Source of the DNA: Didymella arachidicola
Lineage: Eukaryota > Ascomycota > Dothideomycetes > Pleosporales > Didymellaceae
Reading direction: 5' to 3'
NCBI GenBank assembly: GCA_016630955.3
Contig: CM049995.1
Span: forward strand, 1,426,001-1,490,000
Length of the DNA: 64,000 nt
Part shown: positions 46,097 to 57,149 of the stretch, piece after piece
How positions within the stretch are numbered: the stretch's first letter is position 1
Layout: the number at the start of each line of letters is the position of its first letter
Position numbers and translations under genes: made by a program
The notes under the pieces: generated by a model
Told to the model about the DNA's origin: nothing
Database searches by the model: none
The model's input: only the letters and a program-made list of their open reading frames with translations

Positions 46097-46364
46097 GGTG
46101 GGTGGCGGGCGGTGATGTGTGTGTTTGTGCGCGCAGCAGTGACAGGCGGCGGATCCCTGAGCAGTGACGGAGCCTGCGGGCGTTCGCCAAGGTGGAGCTG
46201 CCATGTCGACTGACGAGAGGCCTTGCGACCCAACCACGACCACGACACACAAGCAGCACACCGACGCGCGGCTCCAGGCAGCAGGAACCCGCTGGATTTG
46301 CTCGCACTATCTATAGCAAAGAGAAGGAACCCCATCTGGACAGCACGAGGGCACACACGACACA
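46097..46364. promoter_or_regulatory. Shared divergent promoter
   Basis: 268 bp between the start codons of the mitochondrial-type gene (minus) and the verprolin-like gene (plus); both promoters must lie here. No site was recognised. Confidence 0.5.
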
Positions 46365-47924
46365 ATGCCTGGCCCTCCTCCCCCTCCCCCCCCAATGCCT
46401 CCTATGGGCCGAGGCGCTGGAGGACCTCCGCCGCCGCCGCCAATGCCGGGCATGAAGGCGCCCGGCATGAAACCGCCTTCGGGCGCAGGAAGAGTGCGTA
46501 GAGACCTCAGATCCAGCCACGACATGTGTCCGGACATGTCGGCGTTAGCAAGGTACAGGCCTCCAGCTAACACATGACAGGGAGCGCTGTTGGGCGATAT
46601 TTCCAAGGGAACGAAGCTGAAGAAGGTCGGCGTGGTCAACGATCGCTCGGCACCAGCGGTTGGGAAGGTCAAAGATGCTGCGCCAGCAATTGGGGGAGCA
46701 CCGCCGGTTCCTGGCATGGGACGGCCACCCGCACCGCCTGGAGGACTCGCACCGCCCGTGCCTGGAGGAGGAAACAGAGCAAGGAGCAATAGCAATACCG
46801 GAGCAGACAGCGGAATGGCTGCGCCGCCCCAGCTGGGTGGACTGTTCGCTGGCGGCATGCCGAAGCTGAGGAAGGCTGGAGGCGTGAACACAGGCGCCGA
46901 CACAAAGTCGCCGTACATGTCAGACCCAGAAACAACGCGAAGCTCAGTGCCCACACCTCCACGAGGAGCAGCACCGAAACCCCCAGGCGCTCCTCCACCT
47001 CCACCAGGGGCAGCTCCCCCGGCACCCCCACCAATTCCTGGCGCACGCCCACCGCTCAAGCCTGTGGGCTCGCTGGCTTCGAGTATAAGCGGGAAACCCA
47101 AGCCGCCCCCGCCCATTGGCAAAAAGCCTCCAATCCCTCCTCCATCCTCTCGAAAGCCATCTGGAATGGCTCCTCCACCGCCAGCATCGCCTGCTCGAGC
47201 GCCGCCCGTCCCTGGAGCTGCACCCCCAGCTCCTCCACCACTGCTGCCATCTTCGACACCATCCGCACCACCACCTCCGCCGCCTGGTGTGGTACCCCCT
47301 GCCCCGCCGCCGCCACCACCACCCACAGCTGCGCCTCGAGCACCCTCTCGATCAACGCCCCCTCCCCCACCATCTGCACCACCGAGTCGGCCGCAAGAAA
47401 ACGACGACGATTACGATCCATACCGCTACGATAGCTCACGATCTCGATCCTCCTCAAACGCAGCACTGCCACCACCCACAAACGGTCACGCCCCCTCGCT
47501 AGCGGAGCAAGCAGCACGGAATGCCTTTGGCCAAGGTCGTGCCTCACCAGCTGCTCCACCGCCGCCTCCACCAGGTGCAGCGCCAACTCCCCCTCCACCT
47601 CCGCCTGCATCAGCGCCCACACCGCCTCCTCCGCCTCCAAGCGCTCCACCGAGTCGGCCAGCCTCTCAAGCTCCTTTGCGATCGACGATGGATGCGAGCA
47701 TGTACACGTTATCAAACGGTGGTTCAAACCTGCGCAGCCCAACAGGCACAGTTACCGGCGGTGCAATCGGCCAGAAAGGAAAAATCGTCCCCGTAACCGA
47801 TCTAAGATGGCGGTTCCAGCCCGAGAACTCGTTCCCCGCGCCGAGGCCCTTCACAGGCGGCGCAAAAAGATATCGTGCCGGAAGAGGAAGCAGCGTGCCG
47901 CTGGATCTGAGCGCCTACGAATAG
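46365..47924 (+). CDS. Verprolin/WIP-like WH2 actin-regulatory protein
   Basis: Verprolin (Vrp1/WIP) binds G-actin and the Arp2/3 activator Las17/WASP in cortical patches and endocytosis. Two exons (intron 46494-46580, 87 nt) encode 490 aa. The first exon encodes a polyproline start (MPGPPPPPPPMPPMGRG) and the basic AGR. The second opens with the WH2 core GALLGDISKGTKLKKV, so the intron sits inside the WH2 motif. The middle is dominated by polyproline runs alternating with Ala/Gly, suited to SH3 and profilin binding. The C-terminus has LRWRFQPENSFPAPRPF, similar to the WASP-binding WIP motif. The Gly-rich minus-strand frame at 46307-47326 is its shadow. Confidence 0.9.
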
Positions 47925-48984
47925 GACACCAAGCGCCATGGCAGGCGGGGGGAGAATCTGAAGTCTCCGAAAATAAGGAGACGCGGGGACTGTGCATATT
48001 GATATCATTGCTAGGGTAGATGGGCGGAGTGCGACCTCGGGGTGTTAGGGTGCAGATTAGCCGTGGCGTTTTGAAGCGAATTGCAATCGAACATTCTCAC
48101 ATTGTTTTGGTCTGTGCAGTGGTTTGTTGAGAGGATACGGAGCCAGCATGCTCTTCATCAGCGTAAGTGAGCCTGCAATCACACAGAGTCCCTGCACATT
48201 AGCCGTTGGATTCATCTCCAGAGCCACTCGATTCGACCTCCAGGACTCCATGGATATCCACGAAGACGTGAGGCTCGCCGCCCTGGTCTGACTTCTTTCG
48301 TTTCTCGCATTGCCGTACGTTTGCGCACTGCCCTGAATTTCGGCCAGCCTCCTCCTCAGACATCAGATATCCTGACGTTTGATTGGGGGGACGGGCGTGG
48401 TAGAGGGTGTTTTGTTGGAAAATGGATGGAAAGGGGAAGCGATTCTTGGTGTAAGTGATGTACTTGGTGAGGTCGAGCGCTGGTCTAGTTTATGTACAAG
48501 ACAAAGCTACCCAAGTAATATCAATTTCCTGAGAGTGGTATGTTCGTTTTGGCGCTTGTGGTGTTGTTGCGGGATTCTTACGCTGGGAAAGGGCGGTTTA
48601 CGTTTATGTGTTTTGCAACTCGACTGGTGCTTTGCTCAAATGATGTTCTCTTTGGCATGTGTGAGTGGGAATCTCGGCTGAAGGGTTACTTCGACGATGG
48701 GTTGCTGTTTCTCGCATGGGCAGAGAAGGTCTACAGCATGGACCATGCTACAACGTGCGCTGGTAGTCTACCATGGTCGTGACTGGAAGTTGGCCAGATA
48801 GCCATAGATTACCGAAAGTGATGTGATCTCGAGCTTACTTCAACGTGCGTCCTCGGAGGTGTGTCATAATCATAGCTTCACGTGGGGTATCATGCGGGAC
48901 TTCGATACGCTCACTGCGACTACATTGATCTGTGGAACTCTACGTCGCAATGGCCTACTACGTCTGTTGTGGCTCCTTCGCACA
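47925..48984. other. Intergenic with one possible small gene
   Basis: About 1.06 kb. The only coding-like signal is a 54-codon minus-strand frame (48199-48363), listed separately. Nothing else is recognised. Confidence 0.4.
48199..48363 (-). CDS. Possible small protein gene (54 aa)
   Basis: An ATG-to-TAA frame encoding a hydrophilic peptide that starts MSEEEAGRNSGQCANVRQC and contains EPHVFVDIHGVLEVESSG. The composition is protein-like, but the length is within chance range. It could be one exon of a larger gene. No family is recognised. Confidence 0.25.
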   Translation of the reverse strand: MSEEEAGRNSGQCANVRQCEKRKKSDQGGEPHVFVDIHGVLEVESSGSGDESNG

Positions 48985-50307
48985 TCAAACGGCCGGTCCA
49001 CGCCCGATCCAGATCTTGTAACTCCGGAATGGCCCCTTCCGCTTGTCGATGTTGTTGTACTGATACGGCGGACCCAGCTCGAGCTGATTCGTATTGAAAT
49101 AGAGCCATCCATCCAAGATCGCCATGCTGTCTGCATGCTGAATCATCGCGTTACGCACCAGCGTCTTCACAACGTAATCATTGGCTGGAACGAGACCCGC
49201 ACCGCCCGGAGCATGTCCGTTGATGGTCGTATTCGTCTGTGACTCCAGGGTGTCTACGTAGTAGATGGCGTTCTGTTCGCTCGCTGCTATGTACACGCGT
49301 CCTCGGTCGTCTGCTGTGAAGCCGGCCTGCTCCGAGGCGCATTGTCCGGGGTTCTGGACAGCCGCAAGAACCTCGGCGTCTGTTTTGTTGGTGTCTGCGA
49401 GGATATCCTGGGAGATGTAGTAGAATCTGCGGGAGGCTAGGACGCCCCAGTAGAAGTTTCCTGAGGCTGTGGAGGTTAGTTGGTCTAGTTTTGATAGGTG
49501 CTATTTGGACTAGGAATGCTCACCTAAGGCAATGCCGTCTGCAGCTGTGGTGATGTGGTTTCTTTGTGTGCCGTTCCAGCTGTAGATGAGCTCGCCATCG
49601 AATGAGCCCACGTACTTCTCGTCAGCCCTGACGACACTCTCGTTGAATAGTCTTCGCACACCACTACCGTCGTCCAGGTTGATGGCTACAAGGGAGCTGT
49701 TCCTGCTAGCATCTGTTATGAACGCGTAGCCAAGTGTGGTATTGAGACGCAGGTCATTCATATTCATCCCATGAGCCAGGAGGTCTTTAGGGATAATGTA
49801 AGTGCGGATGAGATCGCCGGTGGATTCATTGAAGCTCATTAATTTCGCACCTCCGTACGTGGCGTTGAACCCTGATGGAGTGCCATACGGTATGCCGCTG
49901 TCAACAACCCACAGTCTTTTCTTGTCGTCGAGCACAATGTTCTGGACATTGATGAAGCACGTGCTTGGGTCCTGGCCAGCAGTGCAGTTTTGAATTGCAG
50001 CGTTCGGCCATGGCGATTCATCGTTGAAAGAGATGCAGATGACAACATTATTTGGTGTAGGGCTTGCGTTCCTGGGATACGTCAAGTATAGTTTGTGCTC
50101 GTTATCAACGGCGAGTCCAGTCGAAGGCTTCTGGCTGTCGTGGATTGTTTGCAACTCTGGACCGACGAGGCTGAAGTCCTGAGGATAGACACCTCTGTTG
50201 TATCCAACCCCAAACGGACGGAAGTCTCCAGGCGGCGTGTCGAAGAACGTTTGTGCCAAGCAGTAGCCTGTGAAGGCACTAAGATGTAGCAGGAGATGGG
50301 CTATCAT
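48985..50307 (-). CDS. Secreted yellow / major royal jelly-like protein
   Basis: The MRJP/yellow family (six-bladed propeller) is best known from insects but also occurs in some fungi and bacteria; its fungal role is unknown. Two exons (intron 49467-49523, 57 nt) give 421 aa. ATG 50307 starts a signal peptide (MIAHLLLHLSAFTGYCLAQ); the frame upstream has only TTG. Family features include LYLTYPRN, the block DDKKRLWVVDSGIPYG and KLMSFNESTGDLIRTYIIP, then DLRLNTTLGYAFITDASRNS, VGSFDGELIYSWNGT, FYWGVLASRRFYYIS and a C-terminal LDGWLYFNTNQL. Several N-glycosylation sequons fit secretion. All blades appear present and no disruption is seen. Confidence 0.88.
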
Positions 50308-50708
50308 GATGAGATGGTCAAGCAAAGTGATTTACAGCTCACCAGAGCCGGACGGTGGGTGATAGGTTTACTCCGCATGTTTGATGACGCCATGATCAGT
50401 TTCTAATATTCCCAACTTACTGCCAGACCAAACCTGGCACAATGTAACAGACTAATGCTGTGCGTCTGCGAGGTCGTTCCTAGCTGTCATTCACTTTGAG
50501 GGCGCATAAGCCGTCCTAGCCCCTCGTGCCTCGAGCGGCATATTGAGGCTACTGAATCGCAAGACTTCGAGTGCGACGATGCTGCTGAGACGGGAATAAC
50601 GAAGGGTTCACGTAAATTTGGAGTGTAGCCCAGGGCTACAATGACGCACTAGCGCGGAGCACGAGCCCCCGCGATTTCGCGACTCGACAAACGCGTAGAT
50701 GGGGAAAC
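50308..50708. other. Divergent intergenic spacer
   Basis: About 400 bp between the starts of the yellow-like gene (minus) and Sld3 (plus). It presumably holds both promoters. Nothing specific is recognised. Confidence 0.5.
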
Positions 50709-53474
50709 ATGGGACGATCGACAACACCTTTACAACATACTGCATGCCCAGAACAGCCATGTACCGCTTCAATGTCCACCTACGCATTGCAAACGAAGAC
50801 AATGCCTAGTTCCGCATCTGACAAAACCGTACATATCCTTGGACTCACCGCTACACGCGTCGAATCCAAACCGGAGCTGCCACTCAAGCGTAAGAGAGAC
50901 TCTCTCAGCGGATTGGGTCTTTATACTGCACCACTCGCAATTAGACCATATCCTGACTTTCCAAACCCCACGCCTACCATTTTCAAGCCCGTACGAATCA
51001 TCAGCCGGTCTCAACTACCACTTTCCTTCCTCGACACCGCCGCTGCTGAGCACTACCCTCTGAATGGCCTGTTTACGGCACACATCGATGTGCTGGAACA
51101 AGATGAGACAGCACAAAGGCTAGGAGGGCAACCCACCAAAGTGCTCATTGCACGACACGAGCCGGATCGAGTGCTCTATGCTATCGAAAGAGTCCAAGCG
51201 CGCGTGTACAGCATATGCAAGCTTGCTCCATGGCTTAAGGAGGAGGAGATCCCAGAGTTATGGGATCCGGTCAATGCCTCGGTATATCCGGTCCTTACAG
51301 CAATCTTACCAGACGAGAGTGCTGGGGGGCTATGGTGGAAGCACGCTGGGATTGAGACTCAGCTTGCTGAAAGACCTAACAAGCGTGCAAGGATATCGAT
51401 GGTACGGCAGACTGCAGAGCTAACTCAGATCAAGACAGAGTTTCACCAAGAACTCAACCATGTCACGACACGGTCAGATCAGGTGGAGACTCTTCCTGCA
51501 CCTGAATTTGTCCCCGAAGTTTCTGCACAGATTCTCACTCCGCCCGAGCAGCTCGACCTACTCGTCCAACAGTATCTTGAAGCGGTCTATACATCGAAGA
51601 CGTCACTAGCCTATCTTGCCAAGGGGCCAATAACACGAATCCGCAATGCCTTCACTTCACCTGACGAAGGAGCGCCGCCGACACATGAGCTCGTTAGTTT
51701 CTTGAGGTCTATGCTACTAAGCCCCAAGACCAGCGAGAAGAAGTACTACGAGAAATTGCCCACAGTCATCAAAGCTATGCCTGTTGGCATGGTCTCAGAT
51801 GAAGAGGCAGCCGCGAAACCCAGCAAGGCCAAGAAGTCAAAGAAGAAAACAAAACTCAACCGTGACGGCGTCTATCCTTCAGAGGAGACCTTCATCAAGA
51901 AGTGGTGGCGATCTGAGATGCCCAACGCGGAGAATGCTGGCCAGGAGACGATTGAAAATCGCATTAGACGTAGGATCGGCGACTTGCGAGTCCGTGAAAC
52001 CCTTGCCCAACTGATCCTCATGCTTGAGATTGTCGCACTGGAGTCACTCGCGACCTACAAAGGACGTTCAGAAACGGGCCTGCCTCGTGATGAGAACCAG
52101 CTGCAGGGGGACTCACAAGACCAGCCGAAGAAGCGCAAGAAGAAGCTTGATGACATCGCGCTCCAGTTGGACTTGCTGCTGGACCGACTGAGCATCTGGC
52201 ACGCCACAGAGGAGGTTGGATTCTTAGACTTCGAGTCCAAGGGTGCCAAGCCACAGGACAGTGCGGAATCAAACAGCAAGAATAGCAACGACCGGTTGCA
52301 CAGCTTCTGTGTCGAGGTCATTGTTCCTTTCTACATGAGTAGACTACCGGAACAAACTATGGCTATCAACAAGAAGCTTGGTGGGCCTGCAATCGCGTCG
52401 TCGAAGCGAAAAGCAATGCGTCCGCCTCTCACCTCGAAAAGGTCAGGAGAGTCCAAAGAGCCAGATACGAAGAAGTCTCGTCGATCGTTGGCCAGAGTTG
52501 CTACCGACAATACTGGTAAAACGGGCCGGAGAGAGACACCATCTCTAGCTCGCTCCGCCACAGACACGGCATTACTGCGACAGCAGAGCATCAAGCGAGA
52601 GACAAGTGAGGCACCCTTGTCTGCCATGCCGTTCAAGCGTAGCCCTTCACGAGCTAGACAATCGATGTCACAGTTGAGACATCTCCAAGGACGCGAGATG
52701 GATCTGACAGCAACCTCTGCTGCTGCTGCTGCGAAGCTGAAGCACAAGGCAAGGGTGGAGGATGATCTCAAGGTGGCTATCGCAACCTTGAAGAAGCCGA
52801 ATCGTGATCTAGCTGCTGGCAGCTACATGGCCGAGATTGAGGAACGCGGGCTCGGCTCAGTGAATCGATCTAGGAAGCAGGCTAATCCTGTGCGCAAGGT
52901 AGTAAAGGATGTGCAGGTTACCGCGACGCCCCGAGTCGGTCGACGAACGAAGAATATGGTGGAACAGACACCAGTCCACTATCACCAGGATCCTTTCGCG
53001 CAGCCAGTTCCGACGGAAGCAGTGCCTCGAAGCGACTTGGTCATTCCGTCTTCTGGCATCCGTCAGCCAGCTCTTGTCGTACCGGGCACAATTCAGCGTA
53101 GTGTAACGGCCCGAGACTTAGCGCAGCCAGGCATTGCCGAAACACCATCTAAGGCGCCGACGACGAAGTTGTTCGCCTCAGGAACAGCTCGTAGAACAAT
53201 CTTCGCGACTCCTGTAAAGAGCTCTACTCGTCTCTTCGAGGCGGACCCTCACCCAACCTCAAACATCTTCGAGACCCCTGTCAGAGCTGTGCGCAGCTCA
53301 AACCCCACCGATGATAATGCAATGGCCCCAGTCATTGCTGCTACACCCGTAAAAACCACATTGTCTACTGAAGAGATTGTTCCAATTGCTTTTACAACCC
53401 CAGCCAAGCAGGCAGAAGAACCTTCGATCTACGATGCGCTGGGCTGGAATGATGATGATGACGATTTTGCTTGA
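50709..53474 (+). CDS. SLD3: DNA replication regulator Sld3 (Treslin-like)
   Basis: Sld3 brings Cdc45 to loaded Mcm2-7 and, once phosphorylated by CDK, binds Dpb11 to start replication. One exon encodes 921 aa. The Cdc45-binding Sld3/Treslin domain covers about 280-560, with LDLLVQQYLEAVYTSKTSLA, LAKGPITRIRNAF, SEKKYYEKLPTVIKAMPVG, LNRDGVYPSEETFIKKWW and RIGDLRVRETLAQLILMLEI. The rest of the C-terminal half is basic and disordered, with many S/T-P sites. Near the end five repeats of the form TP-x-K/R occur (ETPSK, ATPVK, ETPVR, ATPVK, TTPAK). The last residues are acidic (DALGWNDDDDDFA). The ATG at 50709 is taken as start; the in-frame ATG at 50772 is an alternative. Confidence 0.85.
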   Translation: MGRSTTPLQHTACPEQPCTASMSTYALQTKTMPSSASDKTVHILGLTATRVESKPELPLKRKRDSLSGLGLYTAPLAIRPYPDFPNPTPTIFKPVRIISRSQLPLSFLDTAAAEHYPLNGLFTAHIDVLEQDETAQRLGGQPTKVLIARHEPDRVLYAIERVQARVYSICKLAPWLKEEEIPELWDPVNASVYPVLTAILPDESAGGLWWKHAGIETQLAERPNKRARISMVRQTAELTQIKTEFHQELNHVTTRSDQVETLPAPEFVPEVSAQILTPPEQLDLLVQQYLEAVYTSKTSLAYLAKGPITRIRNAFTSPDEGAPPTHELVSFLRSMLLSPKTSEKKYYEKLPTVIKAMPVGMVSDEEAAAKPSKAKKSKKKTKLNRDGVYPSEETFIKKWWRSEMPNAENAGQETIENRIRRRIGDLRVRETLAQLILMLEIVALESLATYKGRSETGLPRDENQLQGDSQDQPKKRKKKLDDIALQLDLLLDRLSIWHATEEVGFLDFESKGAKPQDSAESNSKNSNDRLHSFCVEVIVPFYMSRLPEQTMAINKKLGGPAIASSKRKAMRPPLTSKRSGESKEPDTKKSRRSLARVATDNTGKTGRRETPSLARSATDTALLRQQSIKRETSEAPLSAMPFKRSPSRARQSMSQLRHLQGREMDLTATSAAAAAKLKHKARVEDDLKVAIATLKKPNRDLAAGSYMAEIEERGLGSVNRSRKQANPVRKVVKDVQVTATPRVGRRTKNMVEQTPVHYHQDPFAQPVPTEAVPRSDLVIPSSGIRQPALVVPGTIQRSVTARDLAQPGIAETPSKAPTTKLFASGTARRTIFATPVKSSTRLFEADPHPTSNIFETPVRAVRSSNPTDDNAMAPVIAATPVKTTLSTEEIVPIAFTTPAKQAEEPSIYDALGWNDDDDDFA

Positions 53475-54670
53475 GGGATCATGTTCTTGTGTGACGCTTA
53501 GCATAGCGAGCGTGGAATGGGATTTGCATTGGGACGGTGCATTGGGTGGCGCAAGGTTTTACTCGATCGATACCAGGTACTCGCAGTATGACGCTGTACA
53601 TACATAGACTTAGGTCACACAACGAAAGATCGTCAAGACTTCAGGGCTACGCGCAAGATTCTCTCGCTTATCGTGTGGTCGCGCCCTCATATCGGTCTGC
53701 CAAGCTGGCACAGCTGTCTCAGAGCTGTCCAGCCGTTCAGACCCTTGATCTATTCTTTACCTGCTGCGTCGTCGTGGCACCCATGAGAACGCAAGGCGCC
53801 GCATGATGGCTAAGCTTCGACGAACAGGAAATGAGCTGACGGTATTATTAGCCGTCTCATTTCTGCGAGCCGTCACTCAACGGCTGCGAATCAACCAACT
53901 GTCACTTCAGTGTAGATCTGACGATAGTGTATGTCGATAGCTGTGCAGTAGTTCAAACTTTGGTTGGTGTTTACTGCAGCTTCGGTTGAACACCGATCTA
54001 GATGATGGCTAGTTTGCAGTCCCACACAAGGAGATTTTACAGCGAGTCATTTGATCGATGAGGGCCGCTCTGTTAAGACAATGGTACCTGGCACGGCTTG
54101 CGCCGTAACCACATCGAGACGAGGGAATCGCGCATAAGTGGTTGCACAATACACGCATCTCTTTCTGATCGCACCTCGAATCACAGCAATGATACTTGAG
54201 GCTCAAGAGCCAGTGCAGCACCCACGAACGTTGAACCTTCCTAATCTTGAAATCTGCAACCGAACGCGAACGCCCAACCCATTGGTCCATTGCGTAAAGA
54301 TACCTTGGCACCAGTGGAATTAAACTCCCAGTCGGCCACGTCCTAGCAGCAAATCAGCATCTCAGGACATAGCGGAGGCCTTCACAATTTGCCGGGGCTG
54401 CTGATCCTCCCGGGGGCTATCATCCCCTAAAGACGCTTGCAAGAGACCGGTGGCCAGTGCAGCCGTGTTCGCAAGGCCGAATGGGGCTGACTTAATGAAA
54501 GTCGCATGCGTGTGCCTGGTGTCTCTCATCTGTTCGTGTCTGTCTCACTCTGCAACATTCTTCACGGACTCGACTGCGCGCACAGGATTGCGTTCCAAAC
54601 AGTGGTTTTCAGATCATGTTCAGATCCCCCAGAGAGCTGATATAGCCGAATCCCTCGAACCCTCGCAACC
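53475..54670. other. Intergenic, about 1.2 kb
   Basis: Short frames only on both strands. No tRNA, repeat or gene is recognised. It should contain the promoter of the following gene. Confidence 0.5.
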
Positions 54671-57149
54671 ATGGTCCTTGCAGCCAAGCAGCGCGTGCCG
54701 TCGAGCCAGCGCAGCCCGACCCTTTCAGATGCAGGAATGATCTTGCCGGGCTTCGAGGCCAACCAAGTACGCAGCTCGTCGCCTGTCTTCGAGCGCCCGC
54801 CCTCCGTGTCTGCGCTATATGATGCAGTCGCATATCAGAGCCCCAAACTAAGTTTCCCGCCCCAGAGCCGGCGCCGCGCTTCACAACAAAAGCAGTCACC
54901 TCCACTCTCAGCACAGTCCTCGCGCTCGACACTGCGCGACATGGGCGACTCAGGAGCCAATGCTAAAAGGTCGCCCCCACGCAGCGATGTGCTCGCATCG
55001 TCGCCCATGATTGACGCCAATGGCCTCAAGAGCTATTCCGCACGCAACTGGGAGGAGCAGGAGCAGCGCCGCCTGAGCACTGCGAGCTCGATGCTGAGCG
55101 AGGACTTTGAGAACTGGCCTGGGTTCGACAGCACCCACGGCGAGACGTTTGACGATAGCGGCGTGGATCTCGAAGAGCAGGAGAAGCGCGACCGAGCACC
55201 CCACGGTCTTGCCAAGGACGGCGACGACATGGACACGGAGCCGTGGACGAATGGCCGGACTGGCAGCGACGAAGACGACTTGGACGACCCTCAGTCCTCG
55301 GCAGCACTAAGCCGCAGGGCTGAAATCATCCTGGCCAATGCGAAGAAGCGACTCAATGTATGCGTAACCGCATGCAGCACATTGATGGGACGACCGCTAA
55401 CGGTGACAGGTCATGGAGGGTAACCTCAGGGGAGCTAGGGAGTCGCTCGTTGTGTCGCCTACCTACCAACCCCTCAGGAGCGCCTCAGAGCTATCCCAGC
55501 ATATCGCCTCCACACGCGAACGGGATCGTAGGCTCTACGCTGGAATGGGGCCTATTCCTCCACGCACGCCTCATCGCAACTCGCTGCTCTATTCGAACAC
55601 CAACAGCCCAAGCCACGCCCGAGGTGCGAGCGAGACGTCAATACCACTGTCCTTCACGCCGTCCTATACCTCGAGGATGAGCACGGGCAAGCGAGCATCG
55701 AGTGCAATGGGGGCTGCCAGCGGTCCGTGGTCTCCAGAGGGCTTTGGACATGGGCGATTTCCCATCAAAGAATCGCGCAGCCACGAAGTCATGCGCGATC
55801 CGCGAAACACCTGGAACACCACCGATTACCAGACGCCCGGACGATCGACCTCCAGGAGCTCACGATCGCCGTCTGGCCTGGAGACTCTGCAAGAAGACGA
55901 CAACGGACATACGCTGCAAAGGTCGGCCTCGGCTACAAGTGGACTTCGCGACCAGATGAACGACCTGAAGGGCAGAATCTCGAGTCTGAAGCAGCGCGCA
56001 GCAGAAGATCACATGCGACGACGGAGTATGCAGAGCTTGCGCACGCCAAGTCCTTTTACATCATCTGAGGTGTGGTACCACGGCAAGGACGGGTACCAGA
56101 TTGGAACATCTGCAGTCGCTCAGAATGCCGGGATGGGCATCAAGACCGAATCTGCAGCAAGGAAATCGCTATACGAAGAGGGAGGCTCGCCTACGACGAC
56201 GCCTTCGCAACGAGAAGGAGAGAAGCTGCTTGCATCACGAGATCGTAGCCCCAAGGGACTGGGAATCCAGCAAGTAGGCTACAATCCCCCGAGCACGATT
56301 GACGAAGTCACGGAAAGGTCAGGCTCCACAATCGATAATGATGACCAAGACTACGTCTCTATCAACCGCAAAGATCTGGAGACCGGAGGCGACAGCGTGT
56401 ATGAGGATGCAGTTTACGAAATGCCGGTGACGGAGCGCCATGAAGACCGTGTGGACGCTTTTGACTACGAGCACTTCTTCTTACACAGCGCCATGGGCAC
56501 GTACAGTCTTGAAGACCGTCGATCGAGCACAAGCTCCAACAGCTCTACTGAGACCACACGGCCTGTGACGGCAATGCAAAGCAGCGACGACCTGAGCAAT
56601 GCTGAAAAGCGGATCTCGATGCACCAGAGGAACCCGAGTGTAGACTCCATATCTACAGTAGCTACCTTTGCGACAGCCGCTGAACATCAGTCGGACGACG
56701 AGGACGAAGAAAACGAGCAGATGGACCAATTCGCTCAGCAGATCATCCAGCACAACCAGCACATCGCCGCTCAGCGACCATCGCTAGTATCTCTTCGCTC
56801 TGACTCTGCCATCCACATGCGCCGCGGCAACGGCATCTCTCCAACACAAACTGCCATCTCACGTGGATCCTCGCGCACATCCTCTTCCTCGGGTTCTCTG
56901 GCCAGCGGACTGCAGACGAGCAAGATTTACTCGATCCTCACGGAGAGTCAGAGCAACGAGCCGCGTCTGGCTCTGAGCGAAGAGGAAAAGCAACTCATCT
57001 ACGGCCTAGCAGCCAGCTTCCAGAGCGTTGTCGCCAACCTGCAGAACACGTACGGCGAGCAGCACGACCGCAAAGCCTGGCGACGGCGCCTCGACGACGC
57101 CCGCCGCGTCCTGGCCGGCGAGGAGATTGAAGACGAAGGCTCCTTTTAA
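54671..57149 (+). CDS. Conserved-looking coiled-coil/disordered protein, unknown function
   Basis: Two exons (intron 55358-55409, 52 nt) encode 808 aa. The intron joins ILANAKKRLN to VMEGNLRGARESL in phase. I do not recognise a named family. The protein is mostly disordered, rich in Ser, Arg and Pro, with several S/T-P sites. Structured islands are a short helix around RRAEIILANAKKRLNVMEGNL, a coiled coil at LRDQMNDLKGRISSLKQRAAE, an acidic block DDEDEENEQMDQFAQQI, and a C-terminal helical segment SEEEKQLIYGLAASFQSVV ending in RRRLDDARRVLAGEEIEDE. Such layouts occur in fungal cytoskeletal or polarity scaffold proteins, but the role here is unknown. Confidence 0.8.

Noticed and set aside
46307..47326. 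339-codon Gly-rich minus-strand frame
   Set aside because: Complement of the polyproline codons of the verprolin-like gene; Pro runs read as Gly on the other strand.
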